Below, piece after piece: positions 20,091 to 29,591 of a stretch of DNA of 64,000 nucleotides. The notes under the pieces were generated by a model. It had not been told where the DNA came from and searched no databases. It was given only the letters and a program-made list of their open reading frames with translations. The DNA is from Saccharicrinis aurantiacus (GTDB lineage: Bacteria > Bacteroidota > Bacteroidia > Bacteroidales > Marinilabiliaceae). Numbering within the stretch: position 1 is the first letter of the stretch; each line of letters begins with the position of its first letter. Made by a program: the position numbers and the translations under genes. Location of the stretch: positions 1-64,000 of the forward strand of contig NZ_LYBV02000023.1 of assembly GCF_001660705.2 (NCBI RefSeq), in the 5' to 3' direction.

Positions 20091-21077
20091 ATGAATACTG
20101 ACGACAAAATAAAAATTCAAATACCTGAGGGAGTAGCAAGGAACTACATTACTGGATTTAAGCAAGCTTTAGGAGGAGAGGAAACTGATAACGGCTTGGA
20201 AATAAAAACAGGTCCTGTTAAAATGACCATTCGCTTCTTTTCAATTGAGGGAGTTGAATTTACCTACGCTTCAATATGCTCAAGAAAACCGCTTATTATA
20301 TCTAGAACTCCAGATAATAATCCTGACCTTTTGCACATTAACATTATTAAAGAAGGATTATTTGCTCATTTATATGAAGGCATCCAAACCAACATGGAAG
20401 GCGGACTTGATGGAAATGTATTTTTATACAACGGACTATTTCCTGTTGAAGGAGAATTCCCTGCTAATACCAATATTAAATGGTTAGGTTTCAAATTCAA
20501 CATAACTAAATTAGGACCAATTTACGAAGGCTTACCGGCAGTATTCAAAGAACTATTTAATACTAATGAAGGGCTAGGTTATCACTCTAACCTATCTGTT
20601 GAAAATGATAAATTAATAAGTGATTTATTTTCGTTTGATGCTTTAGAGAACGGGAAAGTACCACTAATGTCGGCTCGAGCTCTTGAGGTATTTACCAATA
20701 TTGCCCTACATTTTAAACATGAAGTTGATAAAGAAGAGTTATCAGGATTACATATAGATGATTACAAAATGCTAAATGCCATAAAAGCAAAAATAGTTGA
20801 GAACCTTGAAACCTCCTTTACTATTGATGAATTATCGAAAGAATTTGGCATTAGCCCCACTAAACTCAAACAGGATTTTAAGCATTTATTTGGCAAATCT
20901 ATTTATCAATTTTACACACATGCTAGAATAGAAGAAGCCTATCGAAGATTAAAAACAGGTAACTATTCAGTTTCTGAAATCGGTTATGATTTGGGCTACT
21001 CTAACCTATCTAAATTCAGTAGTATGTTTAAGAAAATTAAAGGACTACTGCCTACCGAAGTAGTTAAGGCAAAGTGA
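20091..21077 (+). CDS. AraC family transcriptional regulator
   Basis: The 328-residue protein has an N-terminal sensing domain (~1-215) of no named type and a C-terminal AraC DNA-binding domain (~225-325). The latter has two helix-turn-helix units: FTIDELSKEFGISPTKLKQD and YSVSEIGYDLGYSNLSKFSS. It starts 242 bp from the divergent small lipoprotein gene and overlaps the convergent esterase gene by 14 bases. It could regulate either neighbour or the sugar operon; nothing decides this. Confidence 0.9.
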   Translation: MNTDDKIKIQIPEGVARNYITGFKQALGGEETDNGLEIKTGPVKMTIRFFSIEGVEFTYASICSRKPLIISRTPDNNPDLLHINIIKEGLFAHLYEGIQTNMEGGLDGNVFLYNGLFPVEGEFPANTNIKWLGFKFNITKLGPIYEGLPAVFKELFNTNEGLGYHSNLSVENDKLISDLFSFDALENGKVPLMSARALEVFTNIALHFKHEVDKEELSGLHIDDYKMLNAIKAKIVENLETSFTIDELSKEFGISPTKLKQDFKHLFGKSIYQFYTHARIEEAYRRLKTGNYSVSEIGYDLGYSNLSKFSSMFKKIKGLLPTEVVKAK

Positions 21078-21948
21078 TCAGTTGAATTAATGCTTTGCCC
21101 ATATCTGACCCCAAACGCTTCTGTCCTTCGCAATTATAATGTACATTATCTTCATGCTTTGGATAATCGCTCCATGTGGTATCCTTTGAGGTAGGTATCA
21201 TCTGGATAAAATCACTAGAATTAGCCACATTAGTCATTGCACTTCTTACAACTTGAACACCTTTCTGATAATCTTTCGTACGAGATGGATTATTGATTTG
21301 TCCGAAAACAAAAGGCATATTTTCTATTTTAAATTCAATTTCATAGGCTTGTATTAAACGCTTTAAATTGGATTCATATTCACTAGCAGACAACTCTAAA
21401 CGAGTATCCTTTTCGCCTTGCATCCATGCCATCCCTATAATATCATATGATTTACCTTCTTGCTCTAACTGAGTTAAGTTAGCATGGATACTTTTAATAT
21501 GATCGTGATAAAGCTTCATCTTCTGACGGGCTTCACCTCGCTCTGAAGCAATGGCTTTCTCTTGTGTCCAATCAGGACTCCAAGCCCCATGCAGTGATGT
21601 GCCTCCAACTGCAGTCTTGATAAATAAAAAAGTATCATTCGGAAATTGTTCAGCTAGAGTAACGCCAATAAATAACTCTGGACCAAATTCTTTTTTACGT
21701 TTATCTGCTTTAGAATAGGATAAAGGAGTTGCCTCTTTGGATTGCGATACCACCAACACTCTACCTTTAACTTGTTCTATACGCTGTTTATCTTCATCTG
21801 ATAAATTAGAATACACACCCCTTCCTGCCATATTGGATTGACCTCCGAGTAAAACAACCTTTATATTTGATTGTGCTGATATATTAAATAGTTGGAATGT
21901 TATTAATATCGATAATAGTAATAGGTTCTTGTTCTTGAGGAAAATCAT
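21064..21948 (-). CDS. Secreted SGNH carbohydrate esterase (sialate O-acetylesterase/CE6-like)
   Basis: The 294-residue protein has a signal peptide (to about residue 25) and an SGNH hydrolase pattern: VVLLGGQSNMAGRG with the nucleophile Ser, TAVGGTSLHGAWSPD, GMAWMQGEKDTRL (oxyanion Asn replaced by the Gln-Gly-Glu motif of this family) and DNVHYNCEGQ with the catalytic Asp-x-x-His. It should remove acetyl esters from sugars. Stop codons of this gene and the AraC gene overlap tail to tail. The sugar substrate is unknown. Confidence 0.82.
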   Translation of the reverse strand: MIFLKNKNLLLLSILITFQLFNISAQSNIKVVLLGGQSNMAGRGVYSNLSDEDKQRIEQVKGRVLVVSQSKEATPLSYSKADKRKKEFGPELFIGVTLAEQFPNDTFLFIKTAVGGTSLHGAWSPDWTQEKAIASERGEARQKMKLYHDHIKSIHANLTQLEQEGKSYDIIGMAWMQGEKDTRLELSASEYESNLKRLIQAYEIEFKIENMPFVFGQINNPSRTKDYQKGVQVVRSAMTNVANSSDFIQMIPTSKDTTWSDYPKHEDNVHYNCEGQKRLGSDMGKALIQLITLP

Positions 21949-22110
21949 ATTGTAAATGGTTTCAGGATAAAAAACGTTATTAATTTATTGATGCCAAATT
22001 TGATAAACCAATGCCGTTAATATGGTTTTACAGGTATATGCAATGTTCTCTGTAATAATTTTGAACATGTTTCTCCCGAGAATCCCATTTTGATGGAACT
22101 ATTAAACACA

Positions 22111-22136
22111 AAAAAAGAGGCTAATGCCCCTTTTTT
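22111..22136 (-). terminator. Terminator after the SulP gene
   Basis: AAAAAGAGGC pairs with GCCCCTTTTT across a TAAT loop; the minus-strand tail is seven T. It lies about 20 bases past the SulP stop. The flanking A/T runs make it potentially bidirectional. Confidence 0.75.
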
Positions 22137-22154
22137 GATTATAATACTATACAA

Positions 22155-23741
22155 TTATATTATGGCTGTTTTAAAGAAATCAATATAACTCTCTGGGTTT
22201 TCAACTACTCCCCTTTGCGAAACTAACTTGATATTTATTGATCTTTCACGGGCCTTTAAACCAAAATCTTCTAAAATCTCAATAATATCATTATCTAAAT
22301 ATTTGGTTTTACACACATCTAATTCTAAGAAAGAGTTTTCTGGTATACTATCTAACTCAACAAGAATAGCACCCTTATTAATAAAGGTTACCTCCTCGGC
22401 AAGTGTCATCTTCAGTTTATTATGGGTAGGGCCTTTTTCTTCAATATGTAGAAAGTGTGAATTTTGGTAACTTTTTATCAGAATAACAATAATGCCTACT
22501 CCTAACCCAAATCCAATTCCTTTTAATAAATCAACAAATACAATTCCTATAATAGTTATTAAAAATGGAACAAACTGAATCCAACCCATCTTAAACATTT
22601 TAACAAACAATGCTGGTTTAGCCAGTTTATATCCCACTATTAATAATATTGCCGCTAAAACAGATAGAGGAATCATATTTAATAAGCCAGGAATTGCCAT
22701 TACCGACAATAAAAGAAAGATTCCATGTATTATAGCTGAAGCTTTACTTCGTCCCCCTGACTGAATATTTGCAGAACTTCTAACAATTACCTGTGTGATT
22801 GGCAAACCACCAACCATTCCTGAAACAATATTTCCAACTCCCTGAGCCAAGAGCTCTCTATTTGTAGGAGTAACATTTTTGTGTGGATCTAACCTGTCCG
22901 TAGCTTCAACACATAGTAATGTCTCTAAACTAGCCACAAGAGCTATTGAAAAAGCAACAATCCATATATCCAGCTGAAATATTGCATTAAAATTCGGGAA
23001 GCTAAATTGTCCAAAGAAAGAATCTACACTATCAGGAATAGGTACAGAAACCATTTGACTACTCGCAATCTGCAAGTTTAATATAGAATCTGTATTTAAG
23101 TAAAATAATATACCTACAGCAACAGCAACTAGTGGCCCTTGAATAATACGAAATATTTTGGCTTTTTTTGTCAAAACTGTTTCCCACAAAATTAGGATAG
23201 CCAAACTAACTAAACCTATAACTAAAGAACCAACATTAATATAATCAATGGTTTTAAATATTCCAGAAAAGGTATTTTCACCATCCAATTGAAAAAAAGC
23301 AAAATCCCCTTCAGGAGCGCCATGATATCCAAAGAAGTGAGGAATTTGTTTTAAAATAATTATTATACCTATTCCGGTTAACATTCCTTTTATAACAGAA
23401 GATGGAAAATAATAACCGATAATACCAGCCTTTAAAACCCCAAATAACATTTGGATAAGTCCACCCAAAACAACTGCTAACAAAAAATTCTCGTAACTAC
23501 CAAGGGTTCCAATAGCGGTTAATACAATAGCAGCTAAACCTGCCGCAGGCCCACTTACTCCAATTTTTGAGCCACTGAGGCTACCAACAACAATACCTCC
23601 AACAATACCAGCAATAAGGCCTGAAAAAAGAGGAGCTCCACTCGCTAGTGCAATACCTAAACAAAGGGGCAGTGCAACAAAGAAAACTACTATACTTGCT
23701 GGTAAATCATTCTTGAAAGTTGAAAAGAAATTATTCTTCAT
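22155..23741 (-). CDS. SulP family anion transporter with STAS domain
   Basis: The 528-residue protein has the SulP layout. The membrane domain (~1-420) starts DLPASIVVFFVALPLCLGIA and includes GSLSGSKIGVSGPAAGLAA and NRELLAQGVGNIVSGMVGG. A cytoplasmic STAS domain follows (~430-528). Family members carry sulfate, bicarbonate or other anions, usually driven by Na+ or H+. No carbonic anhydrase or sulfate-assimilation gene is adjacent, so the ion cannot be named. The sulfatase and sulfotransferase elsewhere in the window would fit sulfate, but only weakly. Confidence 0.9.
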   Translation of the reverse strand: MKNNFFSTFKNDLPASIVVFFVALPLCLGIALASGAPLFSGLIAGIVGGIVVGSLSGSKIGVSGPAAGLAAIVLTAIGTLGSYENFLLAVVLGGLIQMLFGVLKAGIIGYYFPSSVIKGMLTGIGIIIILKQIPHFFGYHGAPEGDFAFFQLDGENTFSGIFKTIDYINVGSLVIGLVSLAILILWETVLTKKAKIFRIIQGPLVAVAVGILFYLNTDSILNLQIASSQMVSVPIPDSVDSFFGQFSFPNFNAIFQLDIWIVAFSIALVASLETLLCVEATDRLDPHKNVTPTNRELLAQGVGNIVSGMVGGLPITQVIVRSSANIQSGGRSKASAIIHGIFLLLSVMAIPGLLNMIPLSVLAAILLIVGYKLAKPALFVKMFKMGWIQFVPFLITIIGIVFVDLLKGIGFGLGVGIIVILIKSYQNSHFLHIEEKGPTHNKLKMTLAEEVTFINKGAILVELDSIPENSFLELDVCKTKYLDNDIIEILEDFGLKARERSINIKLVSQRGVVENPESYIDFFKTAII

Positions 23742-23968
23742 ATGTTTTTAAAAATTAAGGTTTAATAAAAATCTATTACATCTAAATTAAAACACTAACA
23801 ACTATGGTTATAGATATGTTTTTAGTATATTAGAATTAATATTTAAATAGATAACCCAAAACTTAAGTAAGAATTAGCTACTTGGTACCATAATCAAATA
23901 AAACCTAACATTTAACTTGTCTAATAGAGCATCTATCAAAGTAAACAAAATACATAATTGCATAATAT
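23742..23968. other. AT-rich spacer
   Basis: Divergent spacer between the SulP gene and the secreted protein gene at 24048. Apart from the promoter-like box that follows at 23969 I see no repeat or gene here. Confidence 0.5.
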
Positions 23969-23976
23969 TACATTTG
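23969..23976 (+). promoter_or_regulatory. Bacteroidota -7 box (TACATTTG)
   Basis: TACATTTG is a perfect match to the TAnnTTTG -7 element. No clear TTTG lies at the usual -33 distance. It is 72 bases upstream of the ATG at 24048, inside a longer possible frame starting at 23958, which argues for the downstream start. Confidence 0.5.
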
Positions 23977-24047
23977 CGGCTTTTATTAGCTTTACGCAGT
24001 TTGAGATGCGTATAGTAAATTATTTTTTTTCACATTACTGTTTCGAG

Positions 24048-24635
24048 ATGACAACTAAAACTACCGTATTAACTATTTGTTTTTGGACAATTACTATTTT
24101 TGGATTTGCACAAGTTAAACAAAAACACCCTCAACAATTCTACAATAAAGAAGGTTGCTCAATTATGCTTCTTGAGGGTTTAAATAAAGATTCTATTTTA
24201 TGTATTGCATTACCTTCAAACGATCTTCATAAAAAGAATGGAGGTATTATTATTGAACTTAAAAAAGTAGATCGTTTTGTAAATGCACTAATTAAAGCTA
24301 AAATGCAATACGAGAAACTGAACAATACATATGCTAATAAAAATATAGCTTCTATTGATAGAGATCTTAAAATAAGATGTAAAGTTAAAGGATATTTTAT
24401 GTACGGAAACTTAAGACAATATCAATCGTGCTTGCATCCGCTGTTCCATTATAGTATCAAAGAAAACAAGGAGTATAGCTTAACATTAAATACAGGAAAA
24501 TTAGCATCATCTGATAAATGGTTTGTCAATTCAGAGGGGTACAACATTAGCTTTTCATCATCCCAAGAAATTGATAATTTTATAGCTTTATTTTCTAAAG
24601 AAGAAATAAATAAACTTGCAACTATCTCTAATTAA
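24048..24635 (+). CDS. Secreted protein of unknown function
   Basis: From the ATG at 24048 the product has 195 residues and a signal peptide (MTTKTTVLTICFWTITIFGF, then AQ). A longer frame from 23958 would bury the signal and the promoter box, so this start is chosen. The mature part is mixed alpha/beta with regular strands and the segment NKDSILCIALPSNDLHKKNG. No catalytic pattern is recognisable. It is probably periplasmic. Confidence 0.6.
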   Translation: MTTKTTVLTICFWTITIFGFAQVKQKHPQQFYNKEGCSIMLLEGLNKDSILCIALPSNDLHKKNGGIIIELKKVDRFVNALIKAKMQYEKLNNTYANKNIASIDRDLKIRCKVKGYFMYGNLRQYQSCLHPLFHYSIKENKEYSLTLNTGKLASSDKWFVNSEGYNISFSSSQEIDNFIALFSKEEINKLATISN

Positions 24636-24650
24636 AAGAATTAAAATTGA

Positions 24651-24696
24651 AAAACGAATTATGTTATCAATATATAAACATCACATAATTCGTTTT
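24651..24696. terminator. Bidirectional terminator hairpin
   Basis: AAAACGAATTATGT pairs perfectly with ACATAATTCGTTTT around an 18-nt loop, between two convergent genes. It can serve both; its right end overlaps the stop codon of the Gre-like gene by two bases. Confidence 0.7.
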
Positions 24697-25147
24697 ATCT
24701 AATTTTAATAATAATAATATTCTGATTATTAAAAGCAATTTCATCTCCAATCTTTTTCCCAAACATTGCTTTACCTATTGGTGATGCTAACGAAATAGCA
24801 TAAAATGATTCTCCGTCCAAATCTATTTTACCTTGTGCTACACCAATAAAATAATTACCATTACTTGTGTAAACCACAGAACCAAATTCAACAGTTTCTG
24901 AAATCTTTAATGGGTTTATTTTATTCATTTCATTACCCAACTGTTTAGTAGTATTCAACTGCCGCTCATGTTTATCTATTTCAATATGAGCCATAGCACG
25001 AGACGTTTCATATTTATCTCCCACACTACTCTTCGAATCACTATCTCTTGATTCTTTCAATGAGATAATTTCAGTACTTAATGAAAGTATTTTATCATTT
25101 AAGATTTTACCAATTATAGTCTTTAATTCAGCTTTTATATTTTGCAT
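24695..25147 (-). CDS. GreA/GreB-family transcript elongation factor-like protein
   Basis: The 150-residue protein has an N-terminal helical hairpin (~1-75) with acidic residues around its tip (SRDSDSKSSVGDKYETSRAM). A C-terminal FKBP-like Gre domain follows (~80-150) with the typical ending ISLASPIGKAMFGKKIGDEI. Gre factors enter the RNA polymerase secondary channel and stimulate cleavage of backtracked RNA. The N-terminal part differs from classic GreA, and this family is often an additional, shorter paralogue in Bacteroidota. Actual cleavage activity is uncertain. Confidence 0.75.
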   Translation of the reverse strand: MQNIKAELKTIIGKILNDKILSLSTEIISLKESRDSDSKSSVGDKYETSRAMAHIEIDKHERQLNTTKQLGNEMNKINPLKISETVEFGSVVYTSNGNYFIGVAQGKIDLDGESFYAISLASPIGKAMFGKKIGDEIAFNNQNIIIIKIR

Positions 25148-25186
25148 TACATCTTTAAATCAAATTCAACCAAAGCACAAAACTAA

Positions 25187-26044
25187 TTACTTAAGTATAT
25201 CTTGCAAAATAGAATTTACACTTGGAAACTGATATGAAAAACCTGAATTTGTGAGTCTAGTAGGTTTTATTTTCTGCCCTTTAGTAAGTACAACAGCTCC
25301 ATCTCCTAATCCTAGTTTTAAAAGACTCTGAGGTACTTTTAGAAATACAGGTCGATGAAGTACCTCGCCTAATTTCTTACTAAAATATTTATTTGAAACA
25401 ATATCTGGTGCAACCATATTAAATATACCACTTGATTCCTCATTCTGATAAAGAAACCAGATGGCTGATAAAAAATCGCTAATATGTATACAAGGAAAAG
25501 CTTGCTCTCCACTGCCTATAACCGCACCCATTCCCATTTTAAACGAAGGCAACATCTTAGCAAGAGCGCCCCCGCCACTATCTAATACAACGCCAATTCT
25601 GAGAATAGCCAAACGAGTAGTTTCTGTTGCTATACTTGCAATAGACGTCTCCCATTGTTTACAAACATCTGCCAAAAAACCAGTTCCAAAATGATCTGAA
25701 AATTCATCATGAATTTCATACTCATCATATATACCAACAGCAGACGCAGATAAAACTAGGGAAGGTTTATTTTCAATTTGCTTAAAAGCCTCTAATAATT
25801 TAAGCGTAGTTTCAATTCTACTATTTAGTATTTCTTTCTTGTATGCAGGTGTCCAGCGCTTATATATAGGAGCACCAGCTAAGTTGATTAACATTTCCGC
25901 ACCTTCCAGTTTATGCTTCCAACTCTCAACTGAACTCTTTATGTCAGCTCGTGTCACATTTTCAACTATAAAACCCTTATGTTCAAAAAAAGATTTCACC
26001 CTTGAACCAATAAACCCAGTACCTCCTGTTAAGCAAATTTTCAT
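25187..26044 (-). CDS. TIGR01777 family NAD(P)-binding epimerase-like protein
   Basis: The start at 26044 gives MKICLTGGTGFIGSRVKSFF, with the Rossmann GGTGFIGS loop at the N-terminus, so it is preferred over a start 22 codons upstream. Other family marks are INLAGAPIYKRWTPAYKKEI, SASAVGIY, RIGVVLDSGGGAL and a C-terminal DUF1731 region (VPQSLLKLGLGDGA, residues ~235-285). Members are extended SDR proteins of unproven activity, related to cell-division inhibitor SulA-like annotations. The product is cytoplasmic, about 285 residues. Confidence 0.85.
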   Translation of the reverse strand: MKICLTGGTGFIGSRVKSFFEHKGFIVENVTRADIKSSVESWKHKLEGAEMLINLAGAPIYKRWTPAYKKEILNSRIETTLKLLEAFKQIENKPSLVLSASAVGIYDEYEIHDEFSDHFGTGFLADVCKQWETSIASIATETTRLAILRIGVVLDSGGGALAKMLPSFKMGMGAVIGSGEQAFPCIHISDFLSAIWFLYQNEESSGIFNMVAPDIVSNKYFSKKLGEVLHRPVFLKVPQSLLKLGLGDGAVVLTKGQKIKPTRLTNSGFSYQFPSVNSILQDILK

Positions 26045-26238
26045 AAAAATAGCATTACTAAATATTACCCTTCCAAAATAATTAGAATTATCTAAAATCA
26101 ATGAAATCAATGAGACTATATTACTTTTCTTCTCTAAACTTTATAATTGCTTGTTTTGTTTAAACTAGTAAACATCAGCTTTATTGTCTTATTTTTCCAT
26201 TTGAGTAGATATTTAAAAATTGAATAATGTTTCATTTC

Positions 26239-26246
26239 TATTTTTG
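26239..26246 (+). promoter_or_regulatory. Bacteroidota -7 box (TATTTTTG)
   Basis: TATTTTTG matches TAnnTTTG and lies 29 bases before the ATG at 26276, with a TTG about 16 bases upstream in place of the TTTG -33 element. Confidence 0.45.
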
Positions 26247-26275
26247 CATTAATACTCCGTAAGAAGGTTAGCCTA

Positions 26276-28642
26276 ATGAATGTAGAAAAAGAATTTATAT
26301 GCAATTATAAAGAGATCCCTTTTAAGGTTTCTCTAAGTCTTATTCCTCTCATTGAAGAATTGAGAGAAATAAGTAACAAAAAAAATCACCCTTATTATTT
26401 GAATGCTAGCGATGTACTCGAAAGAGTAAATAACATTCCAGAATTACTAGCAGATAGCATTAAACCAGAGCTATTACGAAAGCACGCGCAAATTATTCAA
26501 CAACTAATGTCGTTTGTAATAATACCCAATAGCGATGACTTTGGACCAGAAGCTATTTATACGCCGTTTGAAAATAATCCTATTTTCGCAAACAGTAGTT
26601 ATCACGAAAAAATTTCAAACGATAATCTGGAACTAGAATTTGCCACAAAATTCACTAAAGATCAAGAAAAGCTTGCTATTATATTTCAGGCATTTCTTGC
26701 GGTACTAAAAACCTATTATAATTTCGATTTTAGTACTGATGTACCCTTCACTTTTAAAGTGTACAACAAAAATACAGGTGAAGAAAGATTTTATATTAAG
26801 CATTTTAATTTAAAACATCTTAAAGTAAAAACTAAGAATAAAATTCAGCCTCTAAGCAAAGATGACATTCATGAACTTTTTGATAATGCAACTGATTTCA
26901 CTGTTTGGAATGAAAAAATCCCTTTAAAGGATTTCGAGTTTTCTGGATTTATCCATTCCAGATATATAAATGTAACGCATGATTATGTGATGTCTGAGCT
27001 GAAATCGGATTTAATTGATAAGGACACAATTCTTTCTAACAAAGGGTTTGATAAAATAACCGATAAAGTAAGAGTGCTAATTGATAACCCTCAACTGTTT
27101 TTCGGTATTTCTGCCCGTCCGAATCTACAGGCAAATAGTAAGAAAAATAACCTTTGGCGAAACACCATTCTCAAAGCTGATTTTGACAAGCATAAACTTC
27201 AAGGAAGTATATATGATAAAGCCATTAAAACTGAAAAAATACAGCTTGTAAGTGATTACCAAAACATTCAAGACGAACACCCTGTAAACAGGCAATTTAT
27301 TGAACTAGGAATAAGAACTCATGCTGTTACACCCTTACTGTTAGATAACGAAGTAATTGGCATGATGGAGTTTGCTTGCCAATCGCCAAAAACATTAAGC
27401 ATGTTTCAAATAATGCGGTTGCACGAGGTATTTCCAATATTTGCCTTGGCCTTAAAGCGATCACGTGAAGAATGGGATGATACCTTACAGGCTATAATTC
27501 AAAATAATTTTACAGCAATTCACCCAACTGTACTCTGGCGTTTCAGAGAAGTTGCAGCTCAAATGTTAAGAGCTAAACAAACTGATGGCGCGACAACTAG
27601 CGAGCCTATTATTTTCCAAGATGTACTTCCTCTGTATGGAGCGTCTGATATTAAAGGTTCATCTTTAGAGCGAAACAAAGCCATTCAGAGTGATTTACAA
27701 GAACAACTACAAATGGCTGAGAGCGTATTAGTTCAGTTTGGAAAATACAAAACTATACCTATTGTTAACGACCTAATTTTCAAAATTAAGCAAAACATAA
27801 AACTGGTAGAATCAGGTTTAAATTCGGGAGATGAAGTAAGTATTGTAGAATTTATGAAGACTGAGATTTCTCCTATTCTTGATATTCTTAAGGTACGCAT
27901 TAAAGATATGCAGGAACCCATAAAAGCTTATACTGATATTTTAGACCCTGAACTAGGTATACTTTATAAAAAACGAAAAGACTTTGAAGATAGTGTTACT
28001 TTAATTAATGATACTGTAAGCGAGATTATTGATACAGAGCAAGCCAAATCGCAGGAAGTTTTCCCACATTATTTTGAAAAATATAGAACCGACGGCATAG
28101 AATACAATGCGTATATTGGTCAATCGCTAGTGCAAGATATTGATTATAATGACATCTATTTATCTAACCTACGATTATGGCAGCTTTTGGTAAAAGTAAA
28201 GGTAGCACGGAGCATTAGACAACTGCAACCTAAACTAAAAACAAAACTAGATATTACCCAACTCATTTTATTGCACTCAAACCCATTAAGTATTGAATTT
28301 CGCCAAGATGAAAAGAAATTTGATGTGGCAGGCACATATAATATCAGGTATGAGATAACTAAAAAACGTATAGATAAAGCACTCATTAAAGGCTCCAACG
28401 AAAGGATTACCCAAGTTGGTAAAATAGCCATTATTTATTCCCACTCGAGCGAAATTAATGAGTACCAGAAATTCATAGATTACCTAATATCACAAGGCTT
28501 TATAACCGATAATATTGAATATTTAGATTTGGAAGATTTAAAAGGAGCAGCTGGTTTACATGCCCTGCGTATTGAAGTAAATTTCAACTGTTCAAAATCT
28601 GCTGAGATAGAAGGGTTCGATTTATTACAAACGGGCATCTAA
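26276..28642 (+). CDS. Large GAF-domain-like cytoplasmic protein
   Basis: The 788-residue protein has no signal peptide or membrane segment. A GAF-like region is visible at about residues 270-400: it ends HAVTPLLLDNEVIGMMEFAC followed by the long helix RLHEVFPIFALALKRSREEW. The N-terminal ~250 residues and the helical C-terminal half (~400-788) match no named domain I know. Proteins of this size and layout recur in marine Bacteroidota as single-copy GAF proteins of unknown role. Ligand and output are unknown. Confidence 0.65.
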   Translation: MNVEKEFICNYKEIPFKVSLSLIPLIEELREISNKKNHPYYLNASDVLERVNNIPELLADSIKPELLRKHAQIIQQLMSFVIIPNSDDFGPEAIYTPFENNPIFANSSYHEKISNDNLELEFATKFTKDQEKLAIIFQAFLAVLKTYYNFDFSTDVPFTFKVYNKNTGEERFYIKHFNLKHLKVKTKNKIQPLSKDDIHELFDNATDFTVWNEKIPLKDFEFSGFIHSRYINVTHDYVMSELKSDLIDKDTILSNKGFDKITDKVRVLIDNPQLFFGISARPNLQANSKKNNLWRNTILKADFDKHKLQGSIYDKAIKTEKIQLVSDYQNIQDEHPVNRQFIELGIRTHAVTPLLLDNEVIGMMEFACQSPKTLSMFQIMRLHEVFPIFALALKRSREEWDDTLQAIIQNNFTAIHPTVLWRFREVAAQMLRAKQTDGATTSEPIIFQDVLPLYGASDIKGSSLERNKAIQSDLQEQLQMAESVLVQFGKYKTIPIVNDLIFKIKQNIKLVESGLNSGDEVSIVEFMKTEISPILDILKVRIKDMQEPIKAYTDILDPELGILYKKRKDFEDSVTLINDTVSEIIDTEQAKSQEVFPHYFEKYRTDGIEYNAYIGQSLVQDIDYNDIYLSNLRLWQLLVKVKVARSIRQLQPKLKTKLDITQLILLHSNPLSIEFRQDEKKFDVAGTYNIRYEITKKRIDKALIKGSNERITQVGKIAIIYSHSSEINEYQKFIDYLISQGFITDNIEYLDLEDLKGAAGLHALRIEVNFNCSKSAEIEGFDLLQTGI

Positions 28643-28697
28643 TATCACTTTAATTACTGACTAGCAAACTCTTGAACAAACAAACACTTTATACCGT

Positions 28698-28758
28698 TTC
28701 TATATAGAACATGGCATAAGGTGTTTCAAGTTATTTCAAAATATCGTTCTATATAGAA
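28698..28758. promoter_or_regulatory. Two identical 12-bp palindromes before the 28778 operon
   Basis: TTCTATATAGAA occurs at 28698-28709 and again at 28747-28758, start-to-start 49 bp. The second is 20 bp before the ATG. Each is a perfect palindrome, and the flanks (GTTTC..GAAC and CGTTC..GAAT) are similar. They look like paired operator sites for a dimeric regulator, or arms of a leader hairpin. Confidence 0.55.
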
Positions 28759-28777
28759 TTATAACAACTAATAAACA

Positions 28778-29563
28778 ATGAAACTCTATAAAGTAATTTC
28801 TATAAAAATTGTTTTATCATTTACTTTAATCGCGTGCTATGCTCAAAATTCTGTTTATAATTTAAATAAACCTGATCAGACTTTGACTCTTGGTTCTGAG
28901 CTTAATGAGATATCTGGCTTACACTCCATATCTAAATCTGAACTTATTGCAATTCAAGATGAAGAAGGAATAATCTATTACATCCGCAAAATTGATGGTA
29001 AAGTTCTTAAAACAAAAAAGTTCGGTAAAAAGGGAGATTATGAAGGCATTACCTTATACAAACAAAAAATATACGTACTTGAAAGTAATGGAAACATACA
29101 TATCTATAAAAATAATAAATCAACATCATATCACTTTAAAAAGGAAGGGAAATTCGATTTTGAAGGCTTATGCCACGACAGAAAAAACAATCAATTATTA
29201 GTGGCATGTAAAACTCATGGCAACAAGGATAAAAGAGACCATATTTTCATTTATGGCTTTGATATCTCTGAAAATAAATATCACAAATCACCTATCTTCA
29301 AAATCAAAAAAGAGAAGAATTATAAAAAGTTTTGGCCTTCGGGTATAGCCATTCATCCCAATGGTGAAATTTTCGTATTAAGCTCCCGCTCAAAAATGCT
29401 AATGGTGTTATCTCCTAAGGGAGATGTGCTAAAAACACAAAACCTAGCGCCTTCGCTTTTTCACCAACCTGAAGGCATCTCGTTTAGCAGTAATGGCGAT
29501 CTATATATCAGCAACGAAAAAAGAAAAACAAAACCTACCCTACTAAAATTTAAAGTAGAGTAA
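28778..29563 (+). CDS. SdiA-regulated-like exported beta-propeller
   Basis: The 261-residue protein starts with a signal sequence (to ACYAQ, about residue 23). The rest is a series of beta-rich repeats as in the SdiA-regulated family: NEISGLHSISKSELIAIQDE, GDYEGITL, FDFEGLCHD, WPSGIAIHPNGEIFVLSS and HQPEGISFSSNGDLYISNE. The repeated xxEGI/xxSGI steps suit an NHL-like propeller. No catalytic residues are evident; it may bind a ligand or cofactor in the periplasm. It is the first gene of a four-gene plus-strand operon, 28 bp before the phosphoesterase gene. Confidence 0.75.
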   Translation: MKLYKVISIKIVLSFTLIACYAQNSVYNLNKPDQTLTLGSELNEISGLHSISKSELIAIQDEEGIIYYIRKIDGKVLKTKKFGKKGDYEGITLYKQKIYVLESNGNIHIYKNNKSTSYHFKKEGKFDFEGLCHDRKNNQLLVACKTHGNKDKRDHIFIYGFDISENKYHKSPIFKIKKEKNYKKFWPSGIAIHPNGEIFVLSSRSKMLMVLSPKGDVLKTQNLAPSLFHQPEGISFSSNGDLYISNEKRKTKPTLLKFKVE

Positions 29564-29591
29564 AACACTTGTTTTAAATCTGAAATTACAT

